A stretch of 64,000 nt of DNA, from NCBI GenBank assembly GCA_025201345.1, contig JAIXMG010000006.1, forward strand, positions 248,001 through 312,000, written 5' to 3'. This DNA is from Thamnidium elegans (taxonomy: Eukaryota; Mucoromycota; Mucoromycetes; Mucorales; Mucoraceae). The notes under the pieces were generated by a model. The model was not told the origin of the DNA, ran no database searches, and saw nothing but the letters and a program-made list of their open reading frames with translations. The position numbers and the translations under genes are program-made. Below, in pieces: positions 11,654 to 22,016 of this stretch (position 1 is the stretch's first letter; each line of letters starts with the position of its first letter).

Positions 11654-13114
11654 CTTTTTTTTTTTTTGATATAGTAGTAAAATAAATAAAATAAAAAAAT
11701 GTAAAACAAAATGAATTGTATCTTATTTGTTCAATCTTGCGTGATTTGTTTTAAAAGGCAGTTGATTGGACTTTTTTTCATTAAGCTGTCAAAAAACATT
11801 GGCTGGATAAACGTTCAAGAGTGAGAGATAAGAAATATAACGTATTATAAAGTACTTGATCGCACCATAACAAAAAAAGACATTATATAGTTAAAATGAT
11901 CATGGGAAAAACTTTGTTATTTTTTTTCATGCATTGTAAATCCTGTACAACAACATCTATCGCATTCCTTATAGGTTAAATCTTCGTTATTTTTGCATCT
12001 TGATCTCTTTTTCCTAAATAAAAGTCAATGAGACGTCACGGATTAATAATCTTTACTGTAAATACTTTGTACTAATAGTTTAGTAGAGTCATATGTTTCA
12101 TAGATCATAATGATATATTATAACAAACAAGCCGATCGTGCTACTTCAAAAAAAAAGCAGGGTCGAGAACCTTTCAAAACTTTTACTTGATTTAGTTCTC
12201 ATCTTGCTTAAAAAAAACACACACAGGTACCTAATGCATAGTTTAATTAAGCGGCGACTCATCTATTTTTTTTTTGTTTTTGTTTCTTGAAACACGAGTA
12301 TCAGAGATCCAAACAAAAAATTGATTTTAAATTTGTAATTATCATCTCTTCTTTTTTTCAAGTCTTAATCCAATAACTGTGTTGCTATCGCGACCAATTT
12401 GTATATATTAAAATTTAGTTTATCGCATAGAGACAAACTAAATAGGGGTTTACGATCTCAAATATGGCGTGTCTATTTAATCATTCGATACTTTAAATTC
12501 TTAACGTGAAAAAAAAAAAAAAAAAAAAAAAAAAAACTTAAGAAAGCAAAATGTCAGTTATTTGAAAGAGTTGATAAAAAAAAAGTGAACGCAAACTATT
12601 ACGTGCAGAAAATAACTTCAAACTATACAAACGCAAGAAAATTTACCAAAAGTCAATCGAATCTGTTACACAAACAAACCCTCTCTTGTATCACAATAAA
12701 ACTTTATTAACATAGTTTATTCAGTCAGCAAATTTTATTTTTGTATGAATATAAACAATATTTTCGACATTCAAAAGTTCTTCACTGGTATACATCCTGA
12801 CTTTGTTATCCAGTAATACGAGGTCCATAGTAATCTCTTATGCTCTTGTATGTGCCATTTTTATAGTTTGCCAGTAATAGTTTTTTTACGAGCCTCCCTC
12901 ACAAATCAAAAAATGCTTCTGATGCACGATAGAAAATGATAAGCCTTCAGCTTTTAAATCCCATTCAAATGACTGAGAGGTGTATGTTTTAAGATAGTGG
13001 CTTTCGCAGTTACTTTATTGGTAACCTAGATTACTTTTAAATATTGACATATTTATTCAAAATATATATAAAGAATTATAATGTTTATTATAAAATGTAT
13101 TAGTTTTTTTTTTT
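11605..13114. other. 1.5-kb intergenic region, AT-rich
   Basis: Lies between the bZIP and carboxylase 3' ends. Homopolymers occur at 11625-11667 and 12510-12536. The only possible coding trace is a Cys-rich minus-strand segment at 11917-12013, listed separately. No RNA gene was recognised. Confidence 0.5.
11917..12013 (-). CDS. Possible last exon of a tiny Cys-rich protein (tentative)
   Basis: On the minus strand a TTTATTTAG acceptor at 12014-12022 is followed by about 32 codons reading KKRSRCKNNEDLTYKECDRC then CCTGFTMHEKK and a stop. The four clustered cysteines (C-x13-C-x2-CCC pattern) look non-random. A candidate first exon MSRRLIKLCIR lies upstream, near 12235-12267. No family is recognised and the ORF is too short to be sure. 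It may be chance. Confidence 0.2.
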
Positions 13115-15337
13115 TTACATACGGCTGACACCATAGAGGTTACCACCTTCTACATCAGTATTGTAAATAGCGGAAAGACAGTAACCGAGAACGGTACGTG
13201 TATCTCTAGGGTCAATGATACCATCATCTAAAAGACGAGATGATGTGTAGTATACATCAGACTCGGCTTCAACGGATGCTTGGAACATGGCTTTTCTATC
13301 ATTAGCTAACTCTTCATCGATCGTTTGGTTCATTCTATATTTACAATAATTAACTTTAAAAATAAATATCTAATTTTAATATACTACATACCTTGCAGCA
13401 CCTTGACGCATAACAAGATCAAGTACACCAGTCAATTGTTCTGCTCCCATAACAGAACACTTGGAGTTGGGCCAAGAGAACAAGAATCTTTTATAATATA
13501 TTGAATTATTAGTATAAACTGTATTTGCTAAAAGATTTTTTTTTACCTTGGTTCATAAGCGCGACCACACATGGCGTAATTACCAGCACCATAACTAGCG
13601 CCCATCATGATAGTAATTGCAGGAACATTAGAGTTACTAACAGCATTAATAAATCTAGAACCAGCTTTAATGATACCCTCTTCTTCGTATCTCTTGCCGA
13701 CCATAAAGCCAGTAATATTTTGCAAATAGATCAAAGGAGTATTTCTATAATTGAGATTTATAGTATTAGTCAAAGGGATACAAAAAAATAATAATTAGCA
13801 TGTGTGATTTTTTTTTATAGCTTACTTCAAATTACAAAGTTGAATAAATTGTGTAGCTTTGTTAGCTTCTTGAGTGAAAATAACGTTGTTATTTGAAATA
13901 ATACCAACAGGAATACCTTGAATGTAAGCCCAACCACAAATTAAATTTCCACCATAGTTAGGTTTAAATGCTGTGAAACGAGATCCATCTACAAGACGAA
14001 TAATCACTTCGGTTGCATCAAATGGAATACGAATATTAGCAGAAACAATACCGAGTAATTCCTCTAGAATATAAAAAAAGTTTAAATAAAGAATTATACT
14101 AGAAAAAAAAAAGTATATTTACCAGGAGAATAATAAGGTTCTTCATATTCACCCTTCAAGTGTCTTAAGGGTAATTTTCCTTTTTGCTCCCAATTCAAAT
14201 TGGCAACCCAATCACGAGCTTTACGAATACCATCATATTCATCATTGGCTAATTGATCACTGACTCCAGATACTCTGGAATGCATATCTGCACCACCGAG
14301 ACTTTCAGCATCGGTGATTTCACCGGTTGCCATTTGTACAAGAGGAGGACCACCTAAAAAGACTTGAGCTTGTTTCTAAGTAAATAAGGTTAGCTTTTTT
14401 TTCTTCGAAGAAATTAATAAATGCTCTTACTTTGACCATAATAACATAATCACTCATACCAGGAGTATATGCACCACCGGCAGTTGAACTACCGAATACA
14501 ACGCAACAAGAGGGTACACCAGCCTTTGATCTAAAAGAGAAATGATTTTGTTTAATTGTACCAGAAAAAAAAAGGGGGAGAGGGTAAAAACATACTGTAT
14601 AGCTTGATTACGGAAACCTGCACCACCTTTGTGGAACACACGAAATTGTTGTTGTAAATTTGCACCAGCCTAAAATAGGAAAACTAAATTTTTGTCATTT
14701 TACAAAATACGTAAAAGGAAACTTACAGATTGAACAAAAGTGACAGAAGGTAACTTGTTCTTAATTGCAATTTGGTGAAGACGACCACCTTTAAGCGCCG
14801 AGATTTCGTTCATGGCACCGCCAGACATGGTTGCTACGTTGGCAGAAACTAAACAAAGTACACCACTATAAATTGTGATTAAATAAAAAGGTTTTTTTTA
14901 AAAAAAAGAAATCATTATCAAATTTACCTGACAAGACCGATACCCGCTACAAGAGATCCACCAAGTGTCATTTCATCTTGATCATAGCCGGCTAATGCAC
15001 ATAACTCGAGAAAAGGTGAGTCTTCATCAAGTACTAGTTCGACACGTTCACGGGCTTAATCGAAAAAGAAAAAGAGTGTATTAGATATATACTCCGCCTT
15101 ATGAAAATGCGTGTGTGAAAAAAAAAAAAGAAGTTATTTACCAGATAATTGGCCACGCTTTCTATGAAGAGCAATACTCTTTTCTTTTCCTTCGCCAGTA
15201 GCTTCTTTAAGTCGTTCTTTTAATTCGTCAAGTAAACCTTGCCACTCTTCAACATTGTTTTTGAACTCTGGGCTAGCTTTGTTGACTGCAGTAGCATGAC
15301 GTTGAACAAGGTGGTCTCTGGAAGTAAGTGTAGACAT
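13115..15337 (-). CDS. Acyl-CoA carboxylase carboxyltransferase (beta) subunit, MCC-like, 10 exons, 546 aa
   Basis: Biotin-dependent carboxyltransferase of the methylcrotonyl/propionyl-CoA carboxylase beta family, which moves the carboxyl group from carboxybiotin to an acyl-CoA. Minus-strand exons are 15337-15142, 15054-14928, 14865-14727, 14669-14596, 14530-14431, 14375-14123, 14063-13826, 13744-13547, 13487-13392 and 13334-13115 (1,641 nt, all in frame). Visible blocks are the N-half crotonase fold ([46 protein letters not shown]), the C-half ([24 protein letters not shown]) and the oxyanion-hole region [20 protein letters not shown]. The sequence around [14 protein letters not shown] differs from typical mitochondrial MCC2, and the N-terminus has no clear presequence. 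The acyl substrate and compartment are therefore uncertain. Confidence 0.88.
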
Positions 15338-16006
15338 TTTCTTTACTGTTTAAAAAAACTAAAAAAAAAGAAAAATAAGAAAGAAGAAAAAAAAGGAACA
15401 AAAATATATATACATGTATTTATTTACACATATTAAGCTTACAGAAAAAAAAAAGGGGGGAGAATTCTCATGTGTGTATGCAAAATGGTGAGCCTGGAAA
15501 CGACAGTCACCTTCTTGTTACGGTAAATTCCCGTTTTGTCAGCAGCAATCATTGTTGAAAAAGGTGGGGGAGAAATGCTAGCGTGATATATCTAAATGCA
15601 TAAACTTTTATATACAGATGAGGTAAGGCTGTATCGCGTAGAATCGAGCCTCACCGTATATTAGAAATTACTCAATTATTTAATCATATTTAGTTGAAAC
15701 AAGTAACTCCTTTATGTAACTTTTTTTTTTAATTTTTTTTTTATATATACACTTTTAATATCTTTATTTTTCGTAGCGTATGTAGAGCATATGTTTAAGC
15801 GGTATTTTTACCCACGACGAAAAATAACTTTGTTGTTTGGGCATTTTGCTATGGCACGTGATCAAAGTAAATGCATAATTCTGTCCAATTGCAAGGTTAA
15901 AACAGAAATATAGAACATTTAAAAGTATTCATACAACTTATTGTCAAACTTTTTTTTTTAACTTTCTTTGTAGACTTCATAATATGTAACAGTTGGCGAC
16001 AAATGC
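15338..16006. other. Intergenic: carboxylase promoter and AT-rich DNA
   Basis: The promoter of the minus-strand carboxylase is expected at 15338-15500. An imperfect hairpin built on TGAGGTAAGGCT and GAGCCTCACC lies at about 15618-15655. Otherwise nothing was seen. Confidence 0.4.
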
Positions 16007-16620
16007 ATGTCTGCTACGACTACAGGAGCAGTATCTTCACCGGCGACTGTTGATACAACTCGGGAAAATAAGGTTAAGTGTAGATTTTGGGAAAGACATT
16101 ATTATAAAACGCAAGGTCAATAATAATAAAAACAGTAGTTTTAAGTGAGCACCAGACTATATAGTTGTCAACTTAGTTATGTAGTTTATTTATTAGTTTA
16201 TTCGAAATTGTATTAGACCTCTTGTCTTCACTAAGGGATTATCAAACGATGTATTTAAAACAAGGGGATAATTAAACAAAATGACAGAGAGAGGGTAATA
16301 CAATAAAATCGTATAAAGTAAAATTTATAGTTTTAGACTGTTTGAATAGTATATCAGCAATGAATCTTTAGAAAGGTAACTAGGAAATGTAATTTAAAGA
16401 TGATTGAGACAAGACTTTTGACGCGGGACGAACTCAATGAACTAGCCATTGCTACAGTGAGTTCAGCCGCGGAACAAACAATAAAAAGAATGAGGATCAA
16501 GTCTACCTGCGAAGCGTTTAGATAAGACACAGAAGGATTTGCCCACGATATCCGAAAAAGACAGCTTGAAAGAATTGGCTCCGACGGTTATTAGTCCAGT
16601 GCTAACAATATATACATGAG
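16007..16620 (+). pseudogene. Decayed unrecognised gene (fragments)
   Basis: Two readable fragments are present. The first, 16007-16123, starts MSATTTGAVSSPATVDTTRE. The second, 16400-16525, starts MIETRLLTRDELNELAIAT and is followed in another frame by KRLDKTQKDLPTISEKDSLK up to about 16615. The wording is protein-like, but the fragments are split by stops and at least one frame change. They could belong to one decayed gene, perhaps the N-terminal part of a mobile-element ORF. That assignment is a guess. Confidence 0.3.
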
Positions 16621-16649
16621 TAAATACACCGATGTTATCCTATTACAAT

Positions 16650-17550
16650 AAATGCTACATACAATCTTAACATCACATCGTTGTCTGGATCATCGAATAG
16701 ACCACTCAACAAAGGTTTAACAAACCTGGTTGATAGTTCTTGTTCTTTAAGTTCTTCTGATAAATCTTTACGAGGTGTTTTTCGTAATCTAAAAACATAG
16801 AACATAAAACATAAAAGCTACTAAGTAAAATTTTAAATATGTCGTTTTCAATTTGTTTCATATTCTTACAAATTTGCAGTTGCTTTGATAACTCTGAACT
16901 GATCATTTGATAATTCATCCTCCATCAATAATAACTTTATAATACCTTTGTTACGTGAAATTTTATTTTGGTGGACTTCCTATATCTCACAGAATGATTA
17001 ATTTTTATTAGTTCACGTGTCTTCGGTATAATCCCACATTATACAATACCTCAATCAATCACAATAGTGTGATCACTATTGCAAAAGAGATAGATGAATT
17101 CCTATTTGATGCAATGATTCTGATGGTGACTGCGGAGTATTTGCGTTACATCTTTTTTCTATAATCTTTAAATTATATACTTACCATATTTACAGCACTA
17201 TTGGATATATTGTTTGCAACTTGTCCATGTACATTTCCAAATATGTTCACAATTGAATTTGAAGACCCCTTTTTCTATAAACATAATAATAGATGGATAC
17301 ATCACTTTTGGTTAATTTGATATTCCTTTCAAAAACGAACTCTTTCATTCTAGCTTACCTCTGGGTCTTCCATCTTGCTGTCTTTAATAATACCCTCAAT
17401 TAATAGACTTACGCCTTCTGGTAGATTGCTGTCTTGGGCTATACCGCTTAAATAATTACAGTAGGCCTTTTTTAAAGTAGCTAGTGATTTTGGATTTCGC
17501 GATCCACTTTGAGCAAACTTAACGAAGTTGTCAACATTCCGCTCTGACAA
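16650..17550 (-). pseudogene. Frameshifted remnant of an unknown mucoralean gene family
   Basis: Minus strand. The first exon, 17550-17359, starts MSERNVDNFVKFAQSGSRNP. A second exon at about 17276-17187 reads KKGSSNSIVNIFGNVHGQV. A third, about 16980-16873, reads EVHQNKISRNKGIIKLLLMED. The last, from about 16790, reads LRKTPRKDLSEELKEQELS, then RFVKPF, a one-base frameshift, and LSGLFDDPDNDVMLR. The last block resembles a repeated hypothetical family I associate with Mucorales; its function is unknown. The frameshift and lack of a proper end suggest a pseudogene. A 38-bp inverted repeat flanks the first two exons. Confidence 0.5.
17052..17089. repeat. Left arm of 38-bp inverted repeat
   Basis: Pairs with 17750-17787 with two mismatches. 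The core, CAATAGTGTGATCACTATTG, is itself a near-perfect palindrome around TGATCA. The arms are about 660 bp apart. Confidence 0.8.
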
Positions 17551-17749
17551 CTTGTTAAAAAAAAGTTGAAAACACGTCGTTCTTATTGTTGTTTTCGTAT
17601 TTAAAATTCATTGTAAAGTGCTGTAAGTTTTTTTTTTTAGGAAGAAGTATGGAGAAATACCTTGATTTAACATAGAAAAATTAATAAAAACGGGTGAATA
17701 AGATTAACGTTTTAATTGTAAAAAACAATCCTATGAGCTCTTATTTATA

Positions 17750-17787
17750 CTCTTTTGCAATAGTGGTCACGCTATTGTGATTGATTG
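17750..17787. repeat. Right arm of 38-bp inverted repeat
   Basis: Reverse complement of 17052-17089 (two mismatches). The pair may be the ends of a small non-autonomous element or a fold-back structure. Confidence 0.8.
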
Positions 17788-17880
17788 TTATGCTTAGCTT
17801 TGATCTCGTGGCTTCTATAGTCTGAGGATCCTGATTGCTTTTTTTTTTATATAAATCCATTTTGATACCTAACATATGTT

Positions 17881-18249
17881 ATGTTTATAATCGATGAACT
17901 CAGTGATTTTACCGGAAGAAGAAAGAAAAAAAGAGCTGAAAAAAAGACTTGTTCCTATAAAGGAAAAATCCCTGCTAAAACACCACAAGCCTTCTGCGAC
18001 GAGATTGGTTTGATTAACAAAAACGAAACTGGTAAATTCGTTTCCAATGATTCATTTGGATTCATTTACGAAGACATGGAAGAAGAAATGTTAGATCTGA
18101 CATCTGATGCGAATTTGAAGAATATCAACTTGACAAAGAAACGGCCCAATATCACTACCATGCTATTAAACGGTTTACACCCGACTGAGATACCTATTGT
18201 TATCGAGCATTTTTTTTTCACTTACTTAATTAATAAATTTTATACTTAA
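17881..18249 (+). CDS. Unrecognised ORF, 122 codons, probably a gene remnant
   Basis: An open frame starting MFIIDELSDFTGRRKKKRAE, Lys-rich at first, then a mixed-composition middle (QAFCDEIGLINKNETGKFVS) and a TTMLLNGLHPTEIPIVIEHF end. The composition is more protein-like than the homopolymer ORFs nearby. No splice partners, domain or family were recognised. It is probably a fragment of a decayed gene, given the broken genes on its left. Confidence 0.3.
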   Translation: MFIIDELSDFTGRRKKKRAEKKTCSYKGKIPAKTPQAFCDEIGLINKNETGKFVSNDSFGFIYEDMEEEMLDLTSDANLKNINLTKKRPNITTMLLNGLHPTEIPIVIEHFFFTYLINKFYT

Positions 18250-19572
18250 TAATATGAAAATCCATAGATATAATAGAGACCAACACTTGATAAGTTTTAA
18301 AAGTATAGCATAAATCATTTTATCTCTGTTAGTTATAGTTTTTTCTGCTCCCACAAAATAGATTTTCCTTTTTCTTTTTATACTGGCTCATATATTTAAA
18401 TAACATACATGAGCAGACACTCACCCGGTATCATTTAATTATATGTAGTAAATGCATGATGCGTAGGTCACACGATAGTTCTTATTAAATATTAAAAACC
18501 AATCAACAGTTACCTAAGCTAGTCGTACATTCTGAATATGTATATTCCCATCCTTATAATAAAATTACATATTTCAAACGTGTTACAATTGATTTCAGTA
18601 CATGTTAGGTCGGAACGCCATTTCTACCAGTTTGAGATATGTAAGATTACGTAAACAAAACTCATTATTTCGTAAAAACATTTTCTAAAGGTTTGACCAG
18701 CTTTTTTTTTTTTTTAAAAAAAAAAGGACTGTATTTTCCGGGACAGTTGTAGCAAAGCTCATGCATTAATTATCTGGCAACGAAAAAAAAAACCAACTAT
18801 TCTGTAGACGGAGTTCTACTATGAATTAATCCCACTTAAAAAAAAAAAAAAAAGGTATCGTGGTACGTAGAATCAGCAGCAGTAAATTGTTGATAGTTCC
18901 GCGCTTAACATAAATGTTCTGTTACATAAATAAATAAAGAGAGCCAATTATTATATGCTTATGTGTAAAATTTAAAATATTTAAGTGATTGGTTTAAAAA
19001 AAAAAAAGCTATTGCAAAGAAAGAAAAAAGTCTAACATATATATAACCTGTATTGTACTTTATTGTAATTTACTGTATATGCATATAAAAAGGAACTAAT
19101 ATATGGTGGCTTTTTAGTTATATACGCAAAGTAATACAAGATGAACGTAAAAAAAAAATTACTAGCGTAATTAATGTTAATTCCACAGCGAATTTCAACA
19201 TTTTGAACCTATTTTTAACAGTGTGTCACATTTGGCACATTAAAGTACATTCATTGATTGCACGAGCGCTTGACTCGTTGAAATTTTGTAGCACAAGGAC
19301 CTACATTTCATTCAACAGTTAGCCAATCATTTCTCATTTTCACTCACTTGCACACTATTTTCCCAGAACGCAAAATAGCTCTTTTGCCGCATTATCACAA
19401 TATCAAAGGCCATACGTATTACACAAGTGAACACGAGATATTCACGTAAGTGAAACCAGTGTTATTTGACGTTAAAAAACAACAATGCACCATTCTCCTC
19501 TTTTTCTTCTGTTTATCTTTTTTGTTTTTTTATCTTGATATAGAATTTTGTAAATAATTTTTTCCCCCCCCC
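18250..19572. other. 1.3-kb AT-rich intergenic region
   Basis: No gene seen. Poly-A/T tracts at 18705-18725, 18839-18854 and 18995-19008. The last 200 bp should hold the promoter of the seven-helix protein, with a C tract directly before its ATG. Confidence 0.5.
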
Positions 19573-21072
19573 ATGAGCCAAGAATCAACGTTTTGGAGAG
19601 TTTGTAACGACGTTGGAGAATGCCATTGTGATTGGCGATATACTATCTACGATTGTAAAGAGGAAACAATAGCTATTGCAGTTTATATCGCTACCGCCAT
19701 CGTATCTGCATTATGTACAGTTGCTTTAGCGGGCATATTATATCATCGTTTAAAACATAAAAAACAAAAAATATTTCAAATCAAAAATGGGTTTCCACGA
19801 CCGAAACCTATTGAATCCATGTGTTTTTGTGGGTTTATATTTAGTCTTTGTAAGTAATAAACTTTGTTGAATAATGTGTGTTTATTTATGCGATGTCTTT
19901 CCCCTTTTTCATTACAGTACAAACCATTCGCTCTATTATTATGTTAACAGATGTATTACCAAATACTATATTTCGTGCCTGTACGTATTTGTATCACATC
20001 AGATAGTATCAGTTACTAACATTTTTTTTTATATAGTTTTTTACGAATTTGCACTTCAATTCGGGTACCATTGTTTTGCCTGTTACGTTTTTGGAATTGC
20101 TTATGCTATATCAGAGGTACATTTAACCCCCCTCTACTTGCTACCCTAAATGATTTGCGTGCCTTAAACGTTAAACTAATTTTTTTATTATTATTAAAAT
20201 AGAGTAGTCGAGTTATGTACAACACATGGGTACGGTCCCATACATTAGTCAATATTCTATTTCTATGCTCAATATTATGCCCTTTTTTCACCACCACAAC
20301 ATGCGCAGTGCTAGCAGGAATCTATGCGACTCAAGGTAACATTGTTATGGCGGGAATATTTACCAGAATACAATACCTTGCTTGGGGATTTTATTGCGGC
20401 TCTATTTCACTTCTTTTACTATTAGCCGGTTTACGTCTTATGCACTTGTTAAACAAATATATTGATTTACAACAAGATTTACGAGTAGATACAGCTAAAG
20501 TAAGAACAGGAGCTCTCAAGGTTAAAATGATCGTAATGACTGGTAGTTTTTGCATGGGAACATTCGCCCTTTTACTAGCATTGTATGGCGGCTTAAGAGA
20601 CTGGATTATGAAAAGTGAGGCAGTCAATATGACAGTGGCAGTTATGTGGCTATTTGTTGGTCCAATGGCTGCTTTAATTATTATTGGTGCTATCCTTATG
20701 AAGTATGTAAACCATATTTTTCTATTAATGCATGCACTAATCTAATTATATAGTCCCAAGTTTGCCAATCAATTTAATTCTATATCCTTCGGATCTGCTG
20801 AAGAAAGTGATGGTAAAAAACTTACATTACTAGAACTTGGAATATCAAAAGATAGCAAAAATAGCAGAGCTAGCCAGTTTCTAGCCTCCGCTGTCTCTTC
20901 TCCTACTGACGCCCAAGTTAAATTCTTTAAAGAAACCGAACCACCCAAAGTTGAATCTATAGATGTTGCGGCATGCGAGAACTCTAGGAACTCTGCCAAA
21001 GTAGAAGAAGAAAGATGTACATATAATGCTACCGTTGGACGTACTCGAACACCACCACCTTTTTACAAATAA
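19573..21072 (+). CDS. Seven-transmembrane GPCR-like protein, 5 exons, 412 aa
   Basis: Predicted plasma-membrane receptor-like protein of unknown ligand. Exons are 19573-19849, 19918-19980, 20037-20116, 20203-20702 and 20754-21072 (1,239 nt, GT-AG). A short Cys-rich N-terminus (VCNDVGECHCDW) precedes seven hydrophobic helices. They start roughly at AIAVYIATAIVSALCTV, CFCGFIFSLLQTIRS, FALQFGYHCFACYVF, LVNILFLCSILCPFF, YLAWGFYCGSISLLL, MIVMTGSFCMGTFAL and MTVAVMWLFVGPMAAL. A hydrophilic C-tail of about 105 residues ends in PPPFYK. The topology fits a GPCR, but no class signature (DRY, NPxxY) was seen. A lineage-specific seven-helix family is the safest reading. Confidence 0.8.
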
Positions 21073-22016
21073 AAAAAACTCCTGGAAATGGGTTCATACG
21101 CGTGAGTAAAGGGATGGGTTGGGACGCTGACAATCAGTGCGAATCTAGTAACTCAACTCACCTCATTAAATACCTTAAAGCATACAATTATTTTATACAT
21201 ACTATACTACCTATTCCAAATCTAAATAAATTATAATGTAATATTATCTCAAGAATTATTACAAATAAGCAACAATTGGTTAGTCTAAATTTTTGATTGG
21301 ATGATTTGTAAGGTACAACTTTTTAGTAAGGAAACACAATAATTCACAAGCTAATTTCTGCCGTTTGATCCGTTCGATAACACAAGCCTTTTTTTTTAAA
21401 AAAAAAAAAAATAACAGCCGGAAGAAAGGGGGAAACCACCTTTCTTTTCACTGTGTTTAGCTTTCTTTAATGATAAATTGGTACGAATTGATATTTTTAC
21501 ATGCCATTTTTTTTTTTTTTTTTAACTATTCGTGTGGGCCCATCTTAACTTTTAGTTTTTTTTGTGAAACTTGGCACAAAAAAGTATCTTTTTCGGGTTA
21601 TGTAATACATTGAACTTGGAAAAACCTTTTTTAAAATGTGGCCAGAGTATGATGGTAGATCTTTGTCGCTCAATATTTGTACAGGAGTAAAATAAAAAAT
21701 AAAATGGCTTTCAGCATACCCTTTCATTACAAAAAAAAAAAAAAGAAAAAGCAATGCTTCTGTTTATTTAGTTATAATAAAAAGAACGTCATTTTTTTTT
21801 TTCAGTAAATGCAATCTACCAAACATTACGCTTAAGTTCTAAATATGGTTTTTATGTATAGATGATTTTGATTAAAAATATTAGTAAACACGGACAAAAA
21901 AAAAAAAGTTATGTAATGCGGTGTAAATAAAAGAAAAGATTAAGATATATAGTGTAAAATAGTAAATAAAATCGATAATAATAAAAATACAGGGTCTAAG
22001 CGATAAACAATTTTCA
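21073..22016. other. Intergenic between convergent genes
   Basis: AT-rich 3' flanks with homopolymers (21390-21412, 21507-21523, 21730-21750). The minus-strand Phe-rich frame near 21545-21754 is judged noise. Nothing else was seen. Confidence 0.5.
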
